Shown one piece after another: positions 1 to 9,103 of a DNA stretch of 64,000 nucleotides. The notes beneath the pieces were generated by a model. The model saw only the letters and a program-made list of their open reading frames with translations. It was not told the origin of the DNA and made no database searches. Position 1 is the stretch's first letter, and each line of letters starts with the position of its first letter. The translations under genes were made by a program, and so were the position numbers. Origin of the DNA: Virgisporangium aurantiacum (GTDB taxonomy: Bacteria; Actinomycetota; Actinomycetes; Mycobacteriales; Micromonosporaceae); assembly GCF_016863635.1 (NCBI RefSeq), contig NZ_BOPG01000006.1, positions 1 through 64,000 on the forward strand. The letters are read 5' to 3'.

Positions 1-1593
1 GGCTGGGCCGCCGAAGTTCGGCCGGCCACCGGCGCCACCGGCGCCACCACCGCCACCGGCGCCGCCTGGGCCGCGGCCGCCGCCCGGGCCGCTCCCCGCA
101 ACGGCGGGACCGGCGGTCGGGATCGATCCCGTCTGGGCGGACGCGGCCGTCTGCACCGAGTACGCCAGCGGCGCGGCGATCACCGTGGCGATCGCGGCCA
201 CCGCGACCACCCTCGCCACCCACGGCAGCGCCGACCGTAGCCGGAGGGGACTGCGCCCGTATCCCCGAAGCATGTCGAGAAACACCAGCGCGACCGCCGC
301 GACCACGCCGACCACGATGATCGCCGGGCGCAGCCACGGAGCGAAGGAGGCGCTGCGGCCGAGCAGCACGTAGGCCCACCCGACCGATACCAGTAGCGTC
401 GCGGCCAGCACCAGGTTGCGCCAGCGCCCGGCGACCAGCATCGCCCCGGCGCCCACCAGCGCGCCGACCGCCGGCGCCAGGGCCACGGTGTAATAGGCGT
501 GGAAGATGCCCTGCATCTGGCTGAACACCGCGCCGGTGAGCACCAGCCAGCCACCCCAGAGCAACAGTGACGCGCGGACGCGGTCGGTACGCGGTGTGCG
601 CGCGGTGACCACGAGGCCGGCGACGAGCAGGATCAGCGCCGCCGGCACCAGCCACGCGATCTGCCCGCCGATCTCCGCGTTGAAGAGGCGGCCCGGGCCG
701 GTCTCGCCCCAGCCACCGCCCCCACCGCCGACGCTGCCGGTCTCCTCGCCGGTGAGCCGCCCGAGCCCGTTGTAGCCGAGGGTCAGTTCGAGGATCGAGT
801 TGTTCTGCGACCCGCCGATGTACGGGCGGCTCGACGCCGGCCACAGTTCGACGATCGCGACCCACCAGCCGCCGGCCAGGATCATCGACCCGCCGGCGGC
901 CAGCAGGTGCCAGCAGCGCTTACCGAGCCCGGTCGGCGCGGCTACCAGGTACACCAGGGCCAGCACCGGCACCACCAGGAACGCCTGCAGCATTTTGGTG
1001 AGGAAGCCGAATCCCACCAGCGCGCCGGCGAACATCAACCATTTCACCGAGGCGTGTTCGAGCGCGCGCACCGTCGCGTACGCGGAGCCCACCAGTAGCA
1101 GTACCAGTAGTGCGTCGGGGTTGTTGAAGCGGAACATCAGCGTCGCCACCGGCGTGGTCGCCAGCACCGCGCCGGCGATCAGCCCGGCCACCGGCCCGTG
1201 CCACCGTTTCACCGCGGCGTACAGCACGGCCACGGTCGCCACGCCCATGAGGGCCTCGGGCACCAGCAGGCTCCACGAGTTCACCCCGAAGATCCGCGCC
1301 GACAGGCCCATGATCCACAGCGCGGCGGGCGTCTTGTCGACGGTGATCGCGTTCGAGGCGTCGAACGACCCGAAGAACCACGCCTTCCAGCTTTCCGACC
1401 CGGCCTGCGCGGCCGCCGCGTAGTAGGCGTTGGCCCACCCGTTCGCGCTCAGGCCCCAGATATAAAGGACCGCGGTGGCCGCGAGAAGCGCCAACAGCGC
1501 CGGGCGTGGGCCTTCAAAAAGCTTTATGAGACGCCGTGCGCGCGGCCCGGAAGCGACCCCTGTTTCGAGAACGGGGTGGGTCAACGTGGTCAT
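1..1593 (-). CDS. ArnT-like family 39 membrane glycosyltransferase (3' end cut by window edge)
   Basis: The frame read down from the ATG at 1593 stays open to position 1, giving 531 residues; the stop lies outside the window. After a cytoplasmic N-terminus comes a hydrophobic helix (about residues 33-50, LLALLAATAVLYIWGL), an extracytoplasmic loop rich in Trp and Asp (WKAWFFGSFDASN), then repeated Leu/Val/Ala-rich helices. This is the layout of the PMT/ArnT (GT39) family, which transfers sugars from polyprenyl-phosphate donors at the outer face of the membrane. The last visible part is a Gly-rich linker, typical of actinobacterial members that carry a soluble C-terminal domain. The start overlaps the stop of the histidine kinase gene (ATGA at 1590-1593), so it is translationally coupled to the two-component pair. 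The acceptor is unknown. Confidence 0.85.
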   Translation of the reverse strand, partial: MTTLTHPVLETGVASGPRARRLIKLFEGPRPALLALLAATAVLYIWGLSANGWANAYYAAAAQAGSESWKAWFFGSFDASNAITVDKTPAALWIMGLSARIFGVNSWSLLVPEALMGVATVAVLYAAVKRWHGPVAGLIAGAVLATTPVATLMFRFNNPDALLVLLLVGSAYATVRALEHASVKWLMFAGALVGFGFLTKMLQAFLVVPVLALVYLVAAPTGLGKRCWHLLAAGGSMILAGGWWVAIVELWPASSRPYIGGSQNNSILELTLGYNGLGRLTGEETGSVGGGGGGWGETGPGRLFNAEIGGQIAWLVPAALILLVAGLVVTARTPRTDRVRASLLLWGGWLVLTGAVFSQMQGIFHAYYTVALAPAVGALVGAGAMLVAGRWRNLVLAATLLVSVGWAYVLLGRSASFAPWLRPAIIVVGVVAAVALVFLDMLRGYGRSPLRLRSALPWVARVVAVAAIATVIAAPLAYSVQTAASAQTGSIPTAGPAVAGSGPGGGRGPGGAGGGGGAGGAGGRPNFGGPA

Positions 1594-3137
1594 GATTCAA
1601 CGTTGATCGACCCGCCTATCCCGACCGTGTGCTGTTCCTGTGGCCCGCCTGTGAAGCGGGGCAGGGTCACCGTGAACGTGGTGCGCCCGGGTTCGCTGTC
1701 GACCCGAACGTCACCGCCGTGCGCCTGCACCACGGCGTCGACGATCGACAGGCCGAGGCCGGTGCTGCTGCTGCCGGCGGCCCGGGCACGGGAGGTGTCG
1801 CCGCGGGTGAACCGCTGGAAGATGTTCGGCTGCAGGTCGGCGGGGATGCCGGGGCCGTTGTCGCTGACGACGAGCTCGCCGTCCGGGGTGACCTTCACCG
1901 TCACCTCGGTGCCCGGTGGCGTGTGGGTGCGGGCGTTCGCCAGCAGGTTGGCGAGCACCTGGTGCAGGCGGGCCGGGTCGCCGACCACCACCACGGGCTC
2001 CTCGGGCAGGTCGAGCCGCCACCGGTGCTCCGGCCCGGCCACGTGCGCGTCGCCGACGCTCTCCACCACCAGCGCCGTCAGGTCCACCGGGCCGACCTCC
2101 AGCGGCCGGCCGGCGTCCAGCCGGGCGAGCAGCAGCAGGTCCTCCACCAGGGCGGTCATCCGCTTCGCCTGGGTCTCCACCTTGTCGAGCACGGGCTCCG
2201 GGTCGACCCCCGCGCGCCGGCCGAGCTCGGCGTACCCGCGGATCGCGGCCAGCGGCGTCCGCAGTTCGTGGCTGGCGTCGGCGATGAACTTGCGCAGCCG
2301 GGTCTCGCTGGCCTGCCGCGCGGCGAACGCGCTCGCGACGTGCCCGAGCATCCGGTTGAGCGCCGCGCCCACCTGGCCCACCTCGGTACGCGGATCGGTG
2401 TAGATCGCGGGCACCCGCTCGGCGAGCGCGACGTCGCCCGCGTGCAGCGGAAGCTCCGCCACCCGGGCCGCGGTGGCGGCGACGCGGTTGAGCGGCTTGA
2501 GCGTCACCCGGATGAGCGCGCTGCCACCCAGCCCGACGGCGAGCAGCGCGAGCAGCGAAACCCCGATCTCCACGAACGCCAACCGTTCGAGGGTGTCGTA
2601 CACATCGTCGACGGGCAGGCCGGTGACGATCACCGAGCCGTCCGGCCGCTCGATGGCCAGGAGCCGGTACCGGCCGAGCCCGGGCACGTCGCGGTTGTGG
2701 GCCTTGCCGTCACTCGCCACCGCCTCGATCGCCGCGTAGGTCTCGGGATCGAGGTCGTCGGGCGGGCCGGGGCGGGAGGAGTAGAAGGAGCCGAACAGGA
2801 CCTCGCCGTTGGACAGGGTCGCCGACAGCGTGCCGGAGCCGAGGCCGGCCGCGCCGATCGGATCGGGCCGGCCGTAGCGCGGGTTGCGCCTCCCCTCCGG
2901 TTTGTCGAGTTCGGCGACGATCCGGTCGTTCGCCTGCTGCACCTGCTTGTCGGTCTTGTTGATGAGGTACCGGTGCAGGGCCACCTCGGTGGCGACGCCG
3001 ATGGTGGCGCACAGGGCGGCGACCACGAGCAGCAGCATCACGAGCAGCCGCGCCCGCAACGACCAGGCGCGGGGGCGCCGGGCCGGCGAAGCCGGCCCGG
3101 CGCCCCCGCGCACCTCACGCAGCCGGCTTGAGGACAT
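1590..3137 (-). CDS. Two-component sensor histidine kinase
   Basis: 515-residue membrane kinase of the EnvZ/PhoR type. A first membrane helix (about 29-50) and a second (about 190-212) bracket an extracytoplasmic sensor of roughly 140 residues, followed by a HAMP linker. The dimerisation box ADASHELRTPL carries the phospho-acceptor His at residue 290. An N box (LLANARTHTPPG), G1 (SDNGPGIP) and G2 (GSSSTGLGLSI) complete the HATPase domain. The start lies 23 nt inside the end of the upstream regulator gene and the stop overlaps the glycosyltransferase start, so three proteins come from one coupled minus-strand unit. The signal is unknown; the link to a surface glycosyltransferase suggests envelope regulation, which is inference. 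Confidence 0.93.
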   Translation of the reverse strand: MSSSRLREVRGGAGPASPARRPRAWSLRARLLVMLLLVVAALCATIGVATEVALHRYLINKTDKQVQQANDRIVAELDKPEGRRNPRYGRPDPIGAAGLGSGTLSATLSNGEVLFGSFYSSRPGPPDDLDPETYAAIEAVASDGKAHNRDVPGLGRYRLLAIERPDGSVIVTGLPVDDVYDTLERLAFVEIGVSLLALLAVGLGGSALIRVTLKPLNRVAATAARVAELPLHAGDVALAERVPAIYTDPRTEVGQVGAALNRMLGHVASAFAARQASETRLRKFIADASHELRTPLAAIRGYAELGRRAGVDPEPVLDKVETQAKRMTALVEDLLLLARLDAGRPLEVGPVDLTALVVESVGDAHVAGPEHRWRLDLPEEPVVVVGDPARLHQVLANLLANARTHTPPGTEVTVKVTPDGELVVSDNGPGIPADLQPNIFQRFTRGDTSRARAAGSSSTGLGLSIVDAVVQAHGGDVRVDSEPGRTTFTVTLPRFTGGPQEQHTVGIGGSINVES

Positions 3138-3849
3138 ACCCCGCTCCGCGCATCGTATGGATCATGGGCTCGCGCCCGACGTCGATCTTCTTGCGCAGGT
3201 AGGAGATGTACAGCTCGACCACGTTCGCCTGGCCGCCGAAGTCGTAGTTCCACACCCGGTCGAGGATCTGCGCCTTGCTCAACACCCGCTTCGGGTTGCG
3301 CATCAGGTAGCGCAGCAGCTCGAACTCGGTGGCCGTCAACGTGATGATCTCGCCGGCGCGGCGCACCTCGCGGCTGTCCTCGTCCATGGTGAGGTCGCCG
3401 ACCACCAGCTGGGCCTCGCTGTGCGCGGTGGCCATGCCGGCCCGGCGCAGCAGGCCGCGCAGCCGGGCCACCACCTCCTCCAGGCTGAACGGCTTGGTGA
3501 CGTAGTCGTCGCCGCCGGCGGTGAGGCCGGCGATGCGGTCCTCGACGGCGTCGCGGGCGGTAAGGAACAGCACCGGCACGTCGGACTGCTCCGACCGCAT
3601 CCGCCGCATGACCTCCAGGCCGTCGAAGTCGGGCAGCATGACGTCGAGCACGACGGCGTCGGGCCGGAAGTCACGGGCGGCGCGCACGGCGCTCGACCCG
3701 TCGCCGGCGGCGCGCACCTCCCAGCCCTCCAGGCGCAGCGCCATCGACAGCAACTCGGCGAGCGGGGCCTCGTCGTCGACCACGAGCACGCGCAGCGGGC
3801 TCCCGTCGGCCCGGCGCAGCTGCTGGCTTTCCGTCTTCACACTGGTCAC
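3115..3849 (-). CDS. OmpR/PhoB-family response regulator
   Basis: About 244 residues. The receiver domain has the acidic pocket (VVDDE), phospho-acceptor Asp69 (VLDVMLPD), the conserved Thr (FLTARD) and Lys (YVTKPFS). The C-terminal winged helix is of the OmpR type (ELLRYLMRNPKRVLSKAQILDRVW, then RKKI and MIHTMRGAGYVLKP). I chose the GTG at 3849 because AGGA precedes it by 7 nt; the open frame upstream lacks any conserved sequence. It is cognate to the downstream kinase by overlap. A 234-nt gap separates it from the divergent subtilase, which could be its target, but no operator is evident to me there. Confidence 0.93.
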   Translation of the reverse strand: MTSVKTESQQLRRADGSPLRVLVVDDEAPLAELLSMALRLEGWEVRAAGDGSSAVRAARDFRPDAVVLDVMLPDFDGLEVMRRMRSEQSDVPVLFLTARDAVEDRIAGLTAGGDDYVTKPFSLEEVVARLRGLLRRAGMATAHSEAQLVVGDLTMDEDSREVRRAGEIITLTATEFELLRYLMRNPKRVLSKAQILDRVWNYDFGGQANVVELYISYLRKKIDVGREPMIHTMRGAGYVLKPAA

Positions 3850-4083
3850 GACCCAATCCTGGAGCGGCGACCTGTGGGCCGCCCCTACGGAACCTGTGTA
3901 CCTGCTGTGTGCCGCCGGCGCAGCTTGATCGACCAGAGTCGGCACCCCTACGCCTGCCCCTACAAGTGTGCGGCGGCGCCGTCCAGCGCTTCCCGCCCAG
4001 TGACACATGCAAATAGGCTTCGTGTCCCGCCGCCGTTGGTTCCCCGCGGCGGTATCCCCCGCAGGCACGGAGGTTTCACACCG

Positions 4084-7077
4084 GTGTCACTCTCCCGACG
4101 AGCCGGACTGCGACGTCCGGCTGCGCTCGCTATCGCCACGACGGCGATCACCGTCCTCGCCCTCTCACCCCCGGCCCAGGTCGCGGCGGCACCCGCCGCC
4201 CCCACGGCCGGCACCTACCTGATCCAGCTCGCGGGCGCCCCGCTCGCCGCCTACACCGGTGGGGTCAGCGGCATCGCCGCCACCAAGGCCGCGCCCGGTG
4301 CCAAGATCGACCGCACCTCGTGGAACTACCAGGCGTACCGCGAGTACCTCAAGGGCAGGCGTGCCGAGGTGCTCGACCGGGCCAAGATAGCCAAGAGCAA
4401 GCAGGTGGCCGAGTACGACACCGTCCTCAACGGCGTCGCGGCCAAGCTCACCGCCGACGAGGTCACCAGGCTCAGCCGCACGCCCGGCGTGGTCAAGCTC
4501 TGGAAGAACGAACTCTTCAAGATGACGACCGTCAGCACCCCGAAGTTCCTCGGGCTGGAGGGCTCCGGCGGGGTGTGGAACCAGCAGTTCGGCGACCCGT
4601 CCAAGGCCGGCCTCGGCACGGTCATCGGCGTCGTCGACTCCGGCATCTGGCCGGAGAACCCGAGTTTCGCCGCCCTGCCCGAGCCGCGTCCCGACGCCGA
4701 CGTCATCGCGTCGAAGTTCAGCGGCCCGTGCCAGACCGGTGAGTCGAAGGCCGGCTTCCCCGACTTCGCCTGCAACAACAAGGTGATCGGCGCCCGCTAC
4801 TACGACTTCGGCGCGCCGAAGTACACCGACGAGGACTTCAAGTCCCCGCGCGATTCCGACGGGCACGGCAGCCACACGGCGAGCACCGCGGCCGGCAACT
4901 ACGGCGTCCCGGCGACGATCAACGGCATCGCGGTCGGCAACGTCAGCGGCATGGCGCCGGCGGCCCGCATCGCCGCCTACAAGGTCTGCTACAGCAACGG
5001 CTGCGGCGGCCTGGAGATCGCGGCCGCGATCGACGACGCGGTCGCCGACGGCGTCGACGTCATCAACTTCTCGATCTCCGGATCGACGAACTCGCTGACC
5101 GATCTCACCGAGACGGCGTTCTTCCACGCCGCCGCGGCGGGCGTGTTCGTGGCCGCGTCGGCCGGCAACAACGGCCCCGGCCCGGAGACGGTCGCGCACA
5201 ACGGCCCGTGGAACATGACCGTGGCCGCGAGCACCCACGACCGGTTCTCCCAGAAGTCGGTGACGCTCGGCAACGGCGCCACCTACACCGGTGCCGGCAA
5301 CGGCGGGGCGTTCGGGCCCGCGCCGCTGATCGACGCGGTGAACGCCGGCCTGCCCGGCGCCGACCCGACGCGGTTGGCCCAGTGCTTCCCCGCCAACGAG
5401 AACGGCGGCGTGGCGGTGCTCGACCCGGCCAAGGTCGCCGGGAAGATCGTGCTGTGCCGGCGGGGCGGCTCCTCCCGGGTCGGCAAGAGTCTGGCCGTCA
5501 AGGAGGCCGGCGGCGTCGGAATGGTCCAGTACAACAACACCAACGCCGAGTCGATCAACGCCGACTACCACTTCGTGCCGACGGTGCACATCAACAACAC
5601 CGGCGGCCTCGCGGTGAAGGCGTACATCGCGTCGACCGCGAACCCGACGGCGTCGTTCGCCGCGGCGGTGCCGCAGACGGTGCGGGCGCCGCAGATGGCG
5701 TCGTTCTCGTCCCGCGGCCCGGCCATCGCCGGCACCGGCGACCTGCTCAAGCCCGACGTCACGGCGCCCGGTGTCGACATCATCGCCGCCGTCTCGCCGG
5801 TCGGCCACGCCGGTAACCTGCACGACTCGCTGCAGGGCACCTCGATGTCGAGCCCGCACGTGGCCGGCATCGCGCTGCTGCTGCGGTCGAAGAACCCAAC
5901 CTGGTCGCCGATGGCGGTCAAGTCGGCGATCATGACGTCGGCCACCACCAAGGACAACACCGGCCAGCAGATCCCGGCCACGCCGCTCGACTTCGGCAAC
6001 GGCCACGTGCGTCCGGCCGGCGCGTTCGACCCGGGCCTGGTGTACGAGTCGAACCCGCTCGACTGGTTCCAGTACACCTGCGGGGTCGGCCAGCACCAGG
6101 ACCTCGGTGACGGCTCCGACGTCTGCGACCTGGTGGGCCAGATCGACCCGAGCGACCTGAACTACGCGTCGATCGCGGTCGGCGACCTCGCCGGCAAGCA
6201 GACCGTGACCCGCACGGTCACCAACACCACCAACCAGGCCAGCGTCTACGTGCCCAAGGTGGAGGCACCGGCCGGGTTCACGGTGAAGGTCACCCCGGCG
6301 GTCCTCACCGTCCTGCCGCGGAAGTCGGCGAGCTACACGGTGGAGATCACCCGCACCACCGCGGCGCTGGGCTCCTGGGCCTTCGGCTCGCTCACCCTGG
6401 CCGACCTGCGCGGGCACAGCGTGCGCAGCGCGATCGCGGTGCGTGCCACGCAGGTCTCGGCGGTCGCGGAGGTCACCACGTCCGGTCCGTCCGGGTCCGT
6501 CGAGGTCCCGGTCCGGGCGAACTACAACGGGACGCTCGGAGCGCGGCCGGTCGGCCTCGTGCCGTCGACCGTGCACACCAAGCACGTGGAGGGCACCGAC
6601 TCCGGGTTCGACCCGGCCGACCCGCAGGAGGTTCCGGGCGTCGCCAAGTTCACGGTGACGGTGCCGGCCGGTGTCACGGGCAGGTTCGCGACGTTCCAGT
6701 CGGACTACGCCCCGAACACCGACCTCGACATGCACGTCTACAAGGACGGCGAGCCGTACTCGATCAGCGGCGGCAGCAACTCCGACGAGGCGGTGACGGT
6801 CACCGAACCGGGCACGTACGACATCTACCTGCTGGTGTTCAGCCTGCCGGGCGGTGTCGACGCGGTGGACATCAAGTTCCACTCGTTCCTGCTGGGCTCC
6901 ACGGCGTCCGGCAACCTCACGGTGTCGCCCGCCAGCCAGGCGGTCACCGTCGGTGGGAACAAGTCGGTGACGGCCACCTGGTCCGGCCTCACGCCGGGCA
7001 GCAAGTACCTGGGTGGCATCGAGTGGACCAACGGTGGTGCGGTGCTCGACCGCACGTTGATCCAGGTGCAGGCCTGA
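4084..7077 (+). CDS. Secreted S8 family subtilisin-like serine peptidase
   Basis: 997-residue exported protease. The GTG at 4084 is preceded by GGAGG (4069-4073). Order: signal peptide (about 1-37, ending in an AAA/APA-type site), I9 propeptide (TYLIQLAGAPLAAY), catalytic domain with Asp185 (GVVDSGIWP), His261 (DGHGSHTAS), oxyanion Asn362 (SAGNNGPG) and Ser587 (LQGTSMSSPHVAG). A PA-domain-like insert (KIVLCRRGGSSRVGK) lies between Asn and Ser, as in plant-type subtilases. An Fn3-like domain and a C-terminal beta-rich module (DLDMHVYKDG) follow. It is transcribed alone, divergent from the two-component operon, and ends at a strong hairpin. All catalytic residues are present; the substrate is unknown. 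Confidence 0.95.
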   Translation: MSLSRRAGLRRPAALAIATTAITVLALSPPAQVAAAPAAPTAGTYLIQLAGAPLAAYTGGVSGIAATKAAPGAKIDRTSWNYQAYREYLKGRRAEVLDRAKIAKSKQVAEYDTVLNGVAAKLTADEVTRLSRTPGVVKLWKNELFKMTTVSTPKFLGLEGSGGVWNQQFGDPSKAGLGTVIGVVDSGIWPENPSFAALPEPRPDADVIASKFSGPCQTGESKAGFPDFACNNKVIGARYYDFGAPKYTDEDFKSPRDSDGHGSHTASTAAGNYGVPATINGIAVGNVSGMAPAARIAAYKVCYSNGCGGLEIAAAIDDAVADGVDVINFSISGSTNSLTDLTETAFFHAAAAGVFVAASAGNNGPGPETVAHNGPWNMTVAASTHDRFSQKSVTLGNGATYTGAGNGGAFGPAPLIDAVNAGLPGADPTRLAQCFPANENGGVAVLDPAKVAGKIVLCRRGGSSRVGKSLAVKEAGGVGMVQYNNTNAESINADYHFVPTVHINNTGGLAVKAYIASTANPTASFAAAVPQTVRAPQMASFSSRGPAIAGTGDLLKPDVTAPGVDIIAAVSPVGHAGNLHDSLQGTSMSSPHVAGIALLLRSKNPTWSPMAVKSAIMTSATTKDNTGQQIPATPLDFGNGHVRPAGAFDPGLVYESNPLDWFQYTCGVGQHQDLGDGSDVCDLVGQIDPSDLNYASIAVGDLAGKQTVTRTVTNTTNQASVYVPKVEAPAGFTVKVTPAVLTVLPRKSASYTVEITRTTAALGSWAFGSLTLADLRGHSVRSAIAVRATQVSAVAEVTTSGPSGSVEVPVRANYNGTLGARPVGLVPSTVHTKHVEGTDSGFDPADPQEVPGVAKFTVTVPAGVTGRFATFQSDYAPNTDLDMHVYKDGEPYSISGGSNSDEAVTVTEPGTYDIYLLVFSLPGGVDAVDIKFHSFLLGSTASGNLTVSPASQAVTVGGNKSVTATWSGLTPGSKYLGGIEWTNGGAVLDRTLIQVQA

Positions 7078-7090
7078 TCTTTTTGATCTG

Positions 7091-7124
7091 AGCTCCCGGT
7101 CCTCCGCGAGGAGGGCCGGGAGCT
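7091..7124 (+). terminator. Rho-independent-type hairpin after the subtilase
   Basis: Arms AGCTCCCGGTCCTCC (7091-7105) and GGAGGGCCGGGAGCT (7110-7124) pair along 15 bp with one G-T wobble around a 4-nt loop. It begins 13 nt after the subtilase stop and is followed only by a short TTTG, so it is the U-poor hairpin form common in actinomycetes. Confidence 0.75.
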
Positions 7125-7153
7125 TTGACGTTCACCCGGTACGCTCTGGCGTC

Positions 7154-7612
7154 GTGGCCGAGTCCGACGAGCGTCCGCTCACCCTGTTCCTCTTCGTTGC
7201 GTGCGGGTTCGGCTTCGCCGGCGCCGTGATGCTGCTGCTCACCCCGTTCCTGCCGCTGGCGTACATCGACCTGCTGGGCGAGTCGATCGAAACCGACCTG
7301 GGCGGCTCCGGCTGGGGCGTGTTCCTGCTGGGCCTGGTGGCGGCGGCTTTCCCGGGCGCGGCGATCGCCCGGCGCAGCCCCGTGTACGCCACCGGGATGA
7401 TCCTGCCGGCGATCGTGGCCATCGGCTGGTCGGGCTGGTACGCGTTCAGCCGCATCCCCGAGCTGGCCCGGCTGGCCGACTCGGCCTCGCTGGGCTCCGG
7501 CGGCATGCTGTTCGTGTTCTCCGGCCCGGTGCTGATGATCGGCGGGATGGCCGCGCTGATCGCGACGTACGGCCGCCTGCGCCAGCAGGCCGAAGCCGCG
7601 CAGACCGACTGA
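7154..7612 (+). CDS. Small integral membrane protein of unknown function
   Basis: 152 residues with about four hydrophobic helices (roughly 9-31, 53-72, 78-95 and 112-135) and short charged termini (MAESDERP and RLRQQAEAAQTD). The GTG at 7154 follows the terminator hairpin by 29 nt, so it should have its own promoter. No catalytic motif is visible and I do not recognise the family. It converges on the S10-like peptidase gene, leaving only 11 nt between the stops. Confidence 0.75.
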   Translation: MAESDERPLTLFLFVACGFGFAGAVMLLLTPFLPLAYIDLLGESIETDLGGSGWGVFLLGLVAAAFPGAAIARRSPVYATGMILPAIVAIGWSGWYAFSRIPELARLADSASLGSGGMLFVFSGPVLMIGGMAALIATYGRLRQQAEAAQTD

Positions 7613-7623
7613 CCCGCCGCGCA

Positions 7624-9096
7624 TCAACCGCCCGACGGCGCCTGGACGAACTCGCGCAGGTGCTCGGACTGGGCGAGGCGGCTCGGCTCGTGGACGTACA
7701 TCATGTGGCCGGCCTCGAAGTACTCCACGCGGATGTTCGGCCGCAGCTCGGCCGGGATCGCCAGGTGCGCGAGGGTGTGTTCGGTGGCGAAGTAGGGCGT
7801 CGCGCCGTCGTGGTAGCCGCTGGCCACGTAGACGCGCAGGTGCGGGTTGGCGCGCATCGTGGCGGCCAGGCGGTCGGCGACGTTGACGAACTGGCCCTCG
7901 AACTCCTTGAACGACCAGGGTCGGACCTTGTCGGTGAGGATGTTGTACGGAAGGTCGTTCTGGTACGTCAGTTCGGTGCGGACGTAGTGGTTGAACACAC
8001 CCGTGTACGGACCGATGATCGCGTCCATCGACGGGTCGGCGCTCCAGCGTTCGAAGCCGTAGTCGGCGTCCCAGCCGAGGAAGCGGCCGTCGAGGCGGCC
8101 CACCGTGCGGCGGCGCGCACGGAGCAGTTCGGTGAAGAAGCGGACGTGCTCGATGCGGAGGTCGACCCGGTCGATGTAGTCGACGGACAGGCCGGTGAGG
8201 CGGGCGAGCGTGGTGGCGGCGTCGGCGCGTTCGTCGGCGGTCATGCGGGCGCCGCGGGCCAGGGCCCAGGGGTAGTCGCGCTCGGCGAAGGCCTCGGCCT
8301 CCGCGAGAACCTCGGCGAGGGGACGGTCGCCGTGCAGGCCGTGGTAGTGGGCGATCGCCGCGTACGTGGGGAGATACAGCGGGTACGGGTCGTCGTTGTG
8401 GCCCTCGAACTCCAGCGTGCCGAGGTCGAGCACCGACGAGATGAGCATCAGCCCGTTCAGCGCCATGCCGTACTGCTGCTGCAGGTGCCGGGCCAGCGCC
8501 GCCGCCCGCAGCGTGCCGTAGGACTCGCCGCACAGGTACTTCGGCGAGAGCCAGCGGCCGTTGCGTGACGTCCACAGCCGGATCACCTCGCCGACCGAGT
8601 TCAGGTCGCCGGTGAACCCGTGGAAGTCCTTCGGCTTGCCACCCTTGACCGCCCGGGAGTAGCCGGTGGTGATGGGATCGATGAACACGAGGTCGGACTC
8701 GGCGAGCAGCGTCTCGTGGTTGTCGGTGAGGCCGTAGGGCGGCGGCTTGAGCGTGCCGACGTCGCCCATGTCGACGCGGCGCGGGCCGAGGAGCCCGAGG
8801 TGCAGCCAGACGCTCGCCGACCCGGGGCCGCCGTTGAACGCGAACGTGACCGGCCGGGTGAGCGGATCGGCGCCCGGCTTGACGTACGCGGTGAGGAACA
8901 CCTCGGCGGTCGGCTCGTGGCCGTTGAACGCGTCGTCGGTGATCTTTTCCTCGCGAAGCACGATGCGCCCGGTGGTGACGGTGTAGCTCAGGTCGCCGAC
9001 GCTGTGCGCCGTCGTGACCAGATCGTCGACCGGCTTGTCGGCGTCGTCCTTCTTCTTCTCTTCCTCGGCCATGAGCAACGACAATACGTCAAGCAA
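7624..9096 (-). CDS. S10-like serine carboxypeptidase family protein
   Basis: About 490 residues, no signal peptide; the N-terminus is highly charged (AEEEKKKDDADKP), which suggests a cytoplasmic location, unlike classical secreted carboxypeptidases. S10 hallmarks: oxyanion loop FNGGPGSASVW, catalytic Ser in CGESYG, Asp in SGYHDGATPY and His in FEAGHMMY. It probably removes C-terminal residues from peptides. Two starts are possible: TTG at 9096, preceded by AGGA at a 5-nt spacing, or ATG at 9072 with no clear ribosome site. I keep the TTG. The lectin gene stops 7 nt upstream, so the two may be co-transcribed. Confidence 0.88.
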   Translation of the reverse strand: MLDVLSLLMAEEEKKKDDADKPVDDLVTTAHSVGDLSYTVTTGRIVLREEKITDDAFNGHEPTAEVFLTAYVKPGADPLTRPVTFAFNGGPGSASVWLHLGLLGPRRVDMGDVGTLKPPPYGLTDNHETLLAESDLVFIDPITTGYSRAVKGGKPKDFHGFTGDLNSVGEVIRLWTSRNGRWLSPKYLCGESYGTLRAAALARHLQQQYGMALNGLMLISSVLDLGTLEFEGHNDDPYPLYLPTYAAIAHYHGLHGDRPLAEVLAEAEAFAERDYPWALARGARMTADERADAATTLARLTGLSVDYIDRVDLRIEHVRFFTELLRARRRTVGRLDGRFLGWDADYGFERWSADPSMDAIIGPYTGVFNHYVRTELTYQNDLPYNILTDKVRPWSFKEFEGQFVNVADRLAATMRANPHLRVYVASGYHDGATPYFATEHTLAHLAIPAELRPNIRVEYFEAGHMMYVHEPSRLAQSEHLREFVQAPSGG

Positions 9097-9103
9097 TCGC
9101 TTC

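Noticed and set aside
4165..6882. A 905-codon open frame on the minus strand.
   Set aside because: It is antisense to the subtilase, rich in Arg, Asp, Val and His with no domain. It is the usual shadow frame of high-GC DNA.
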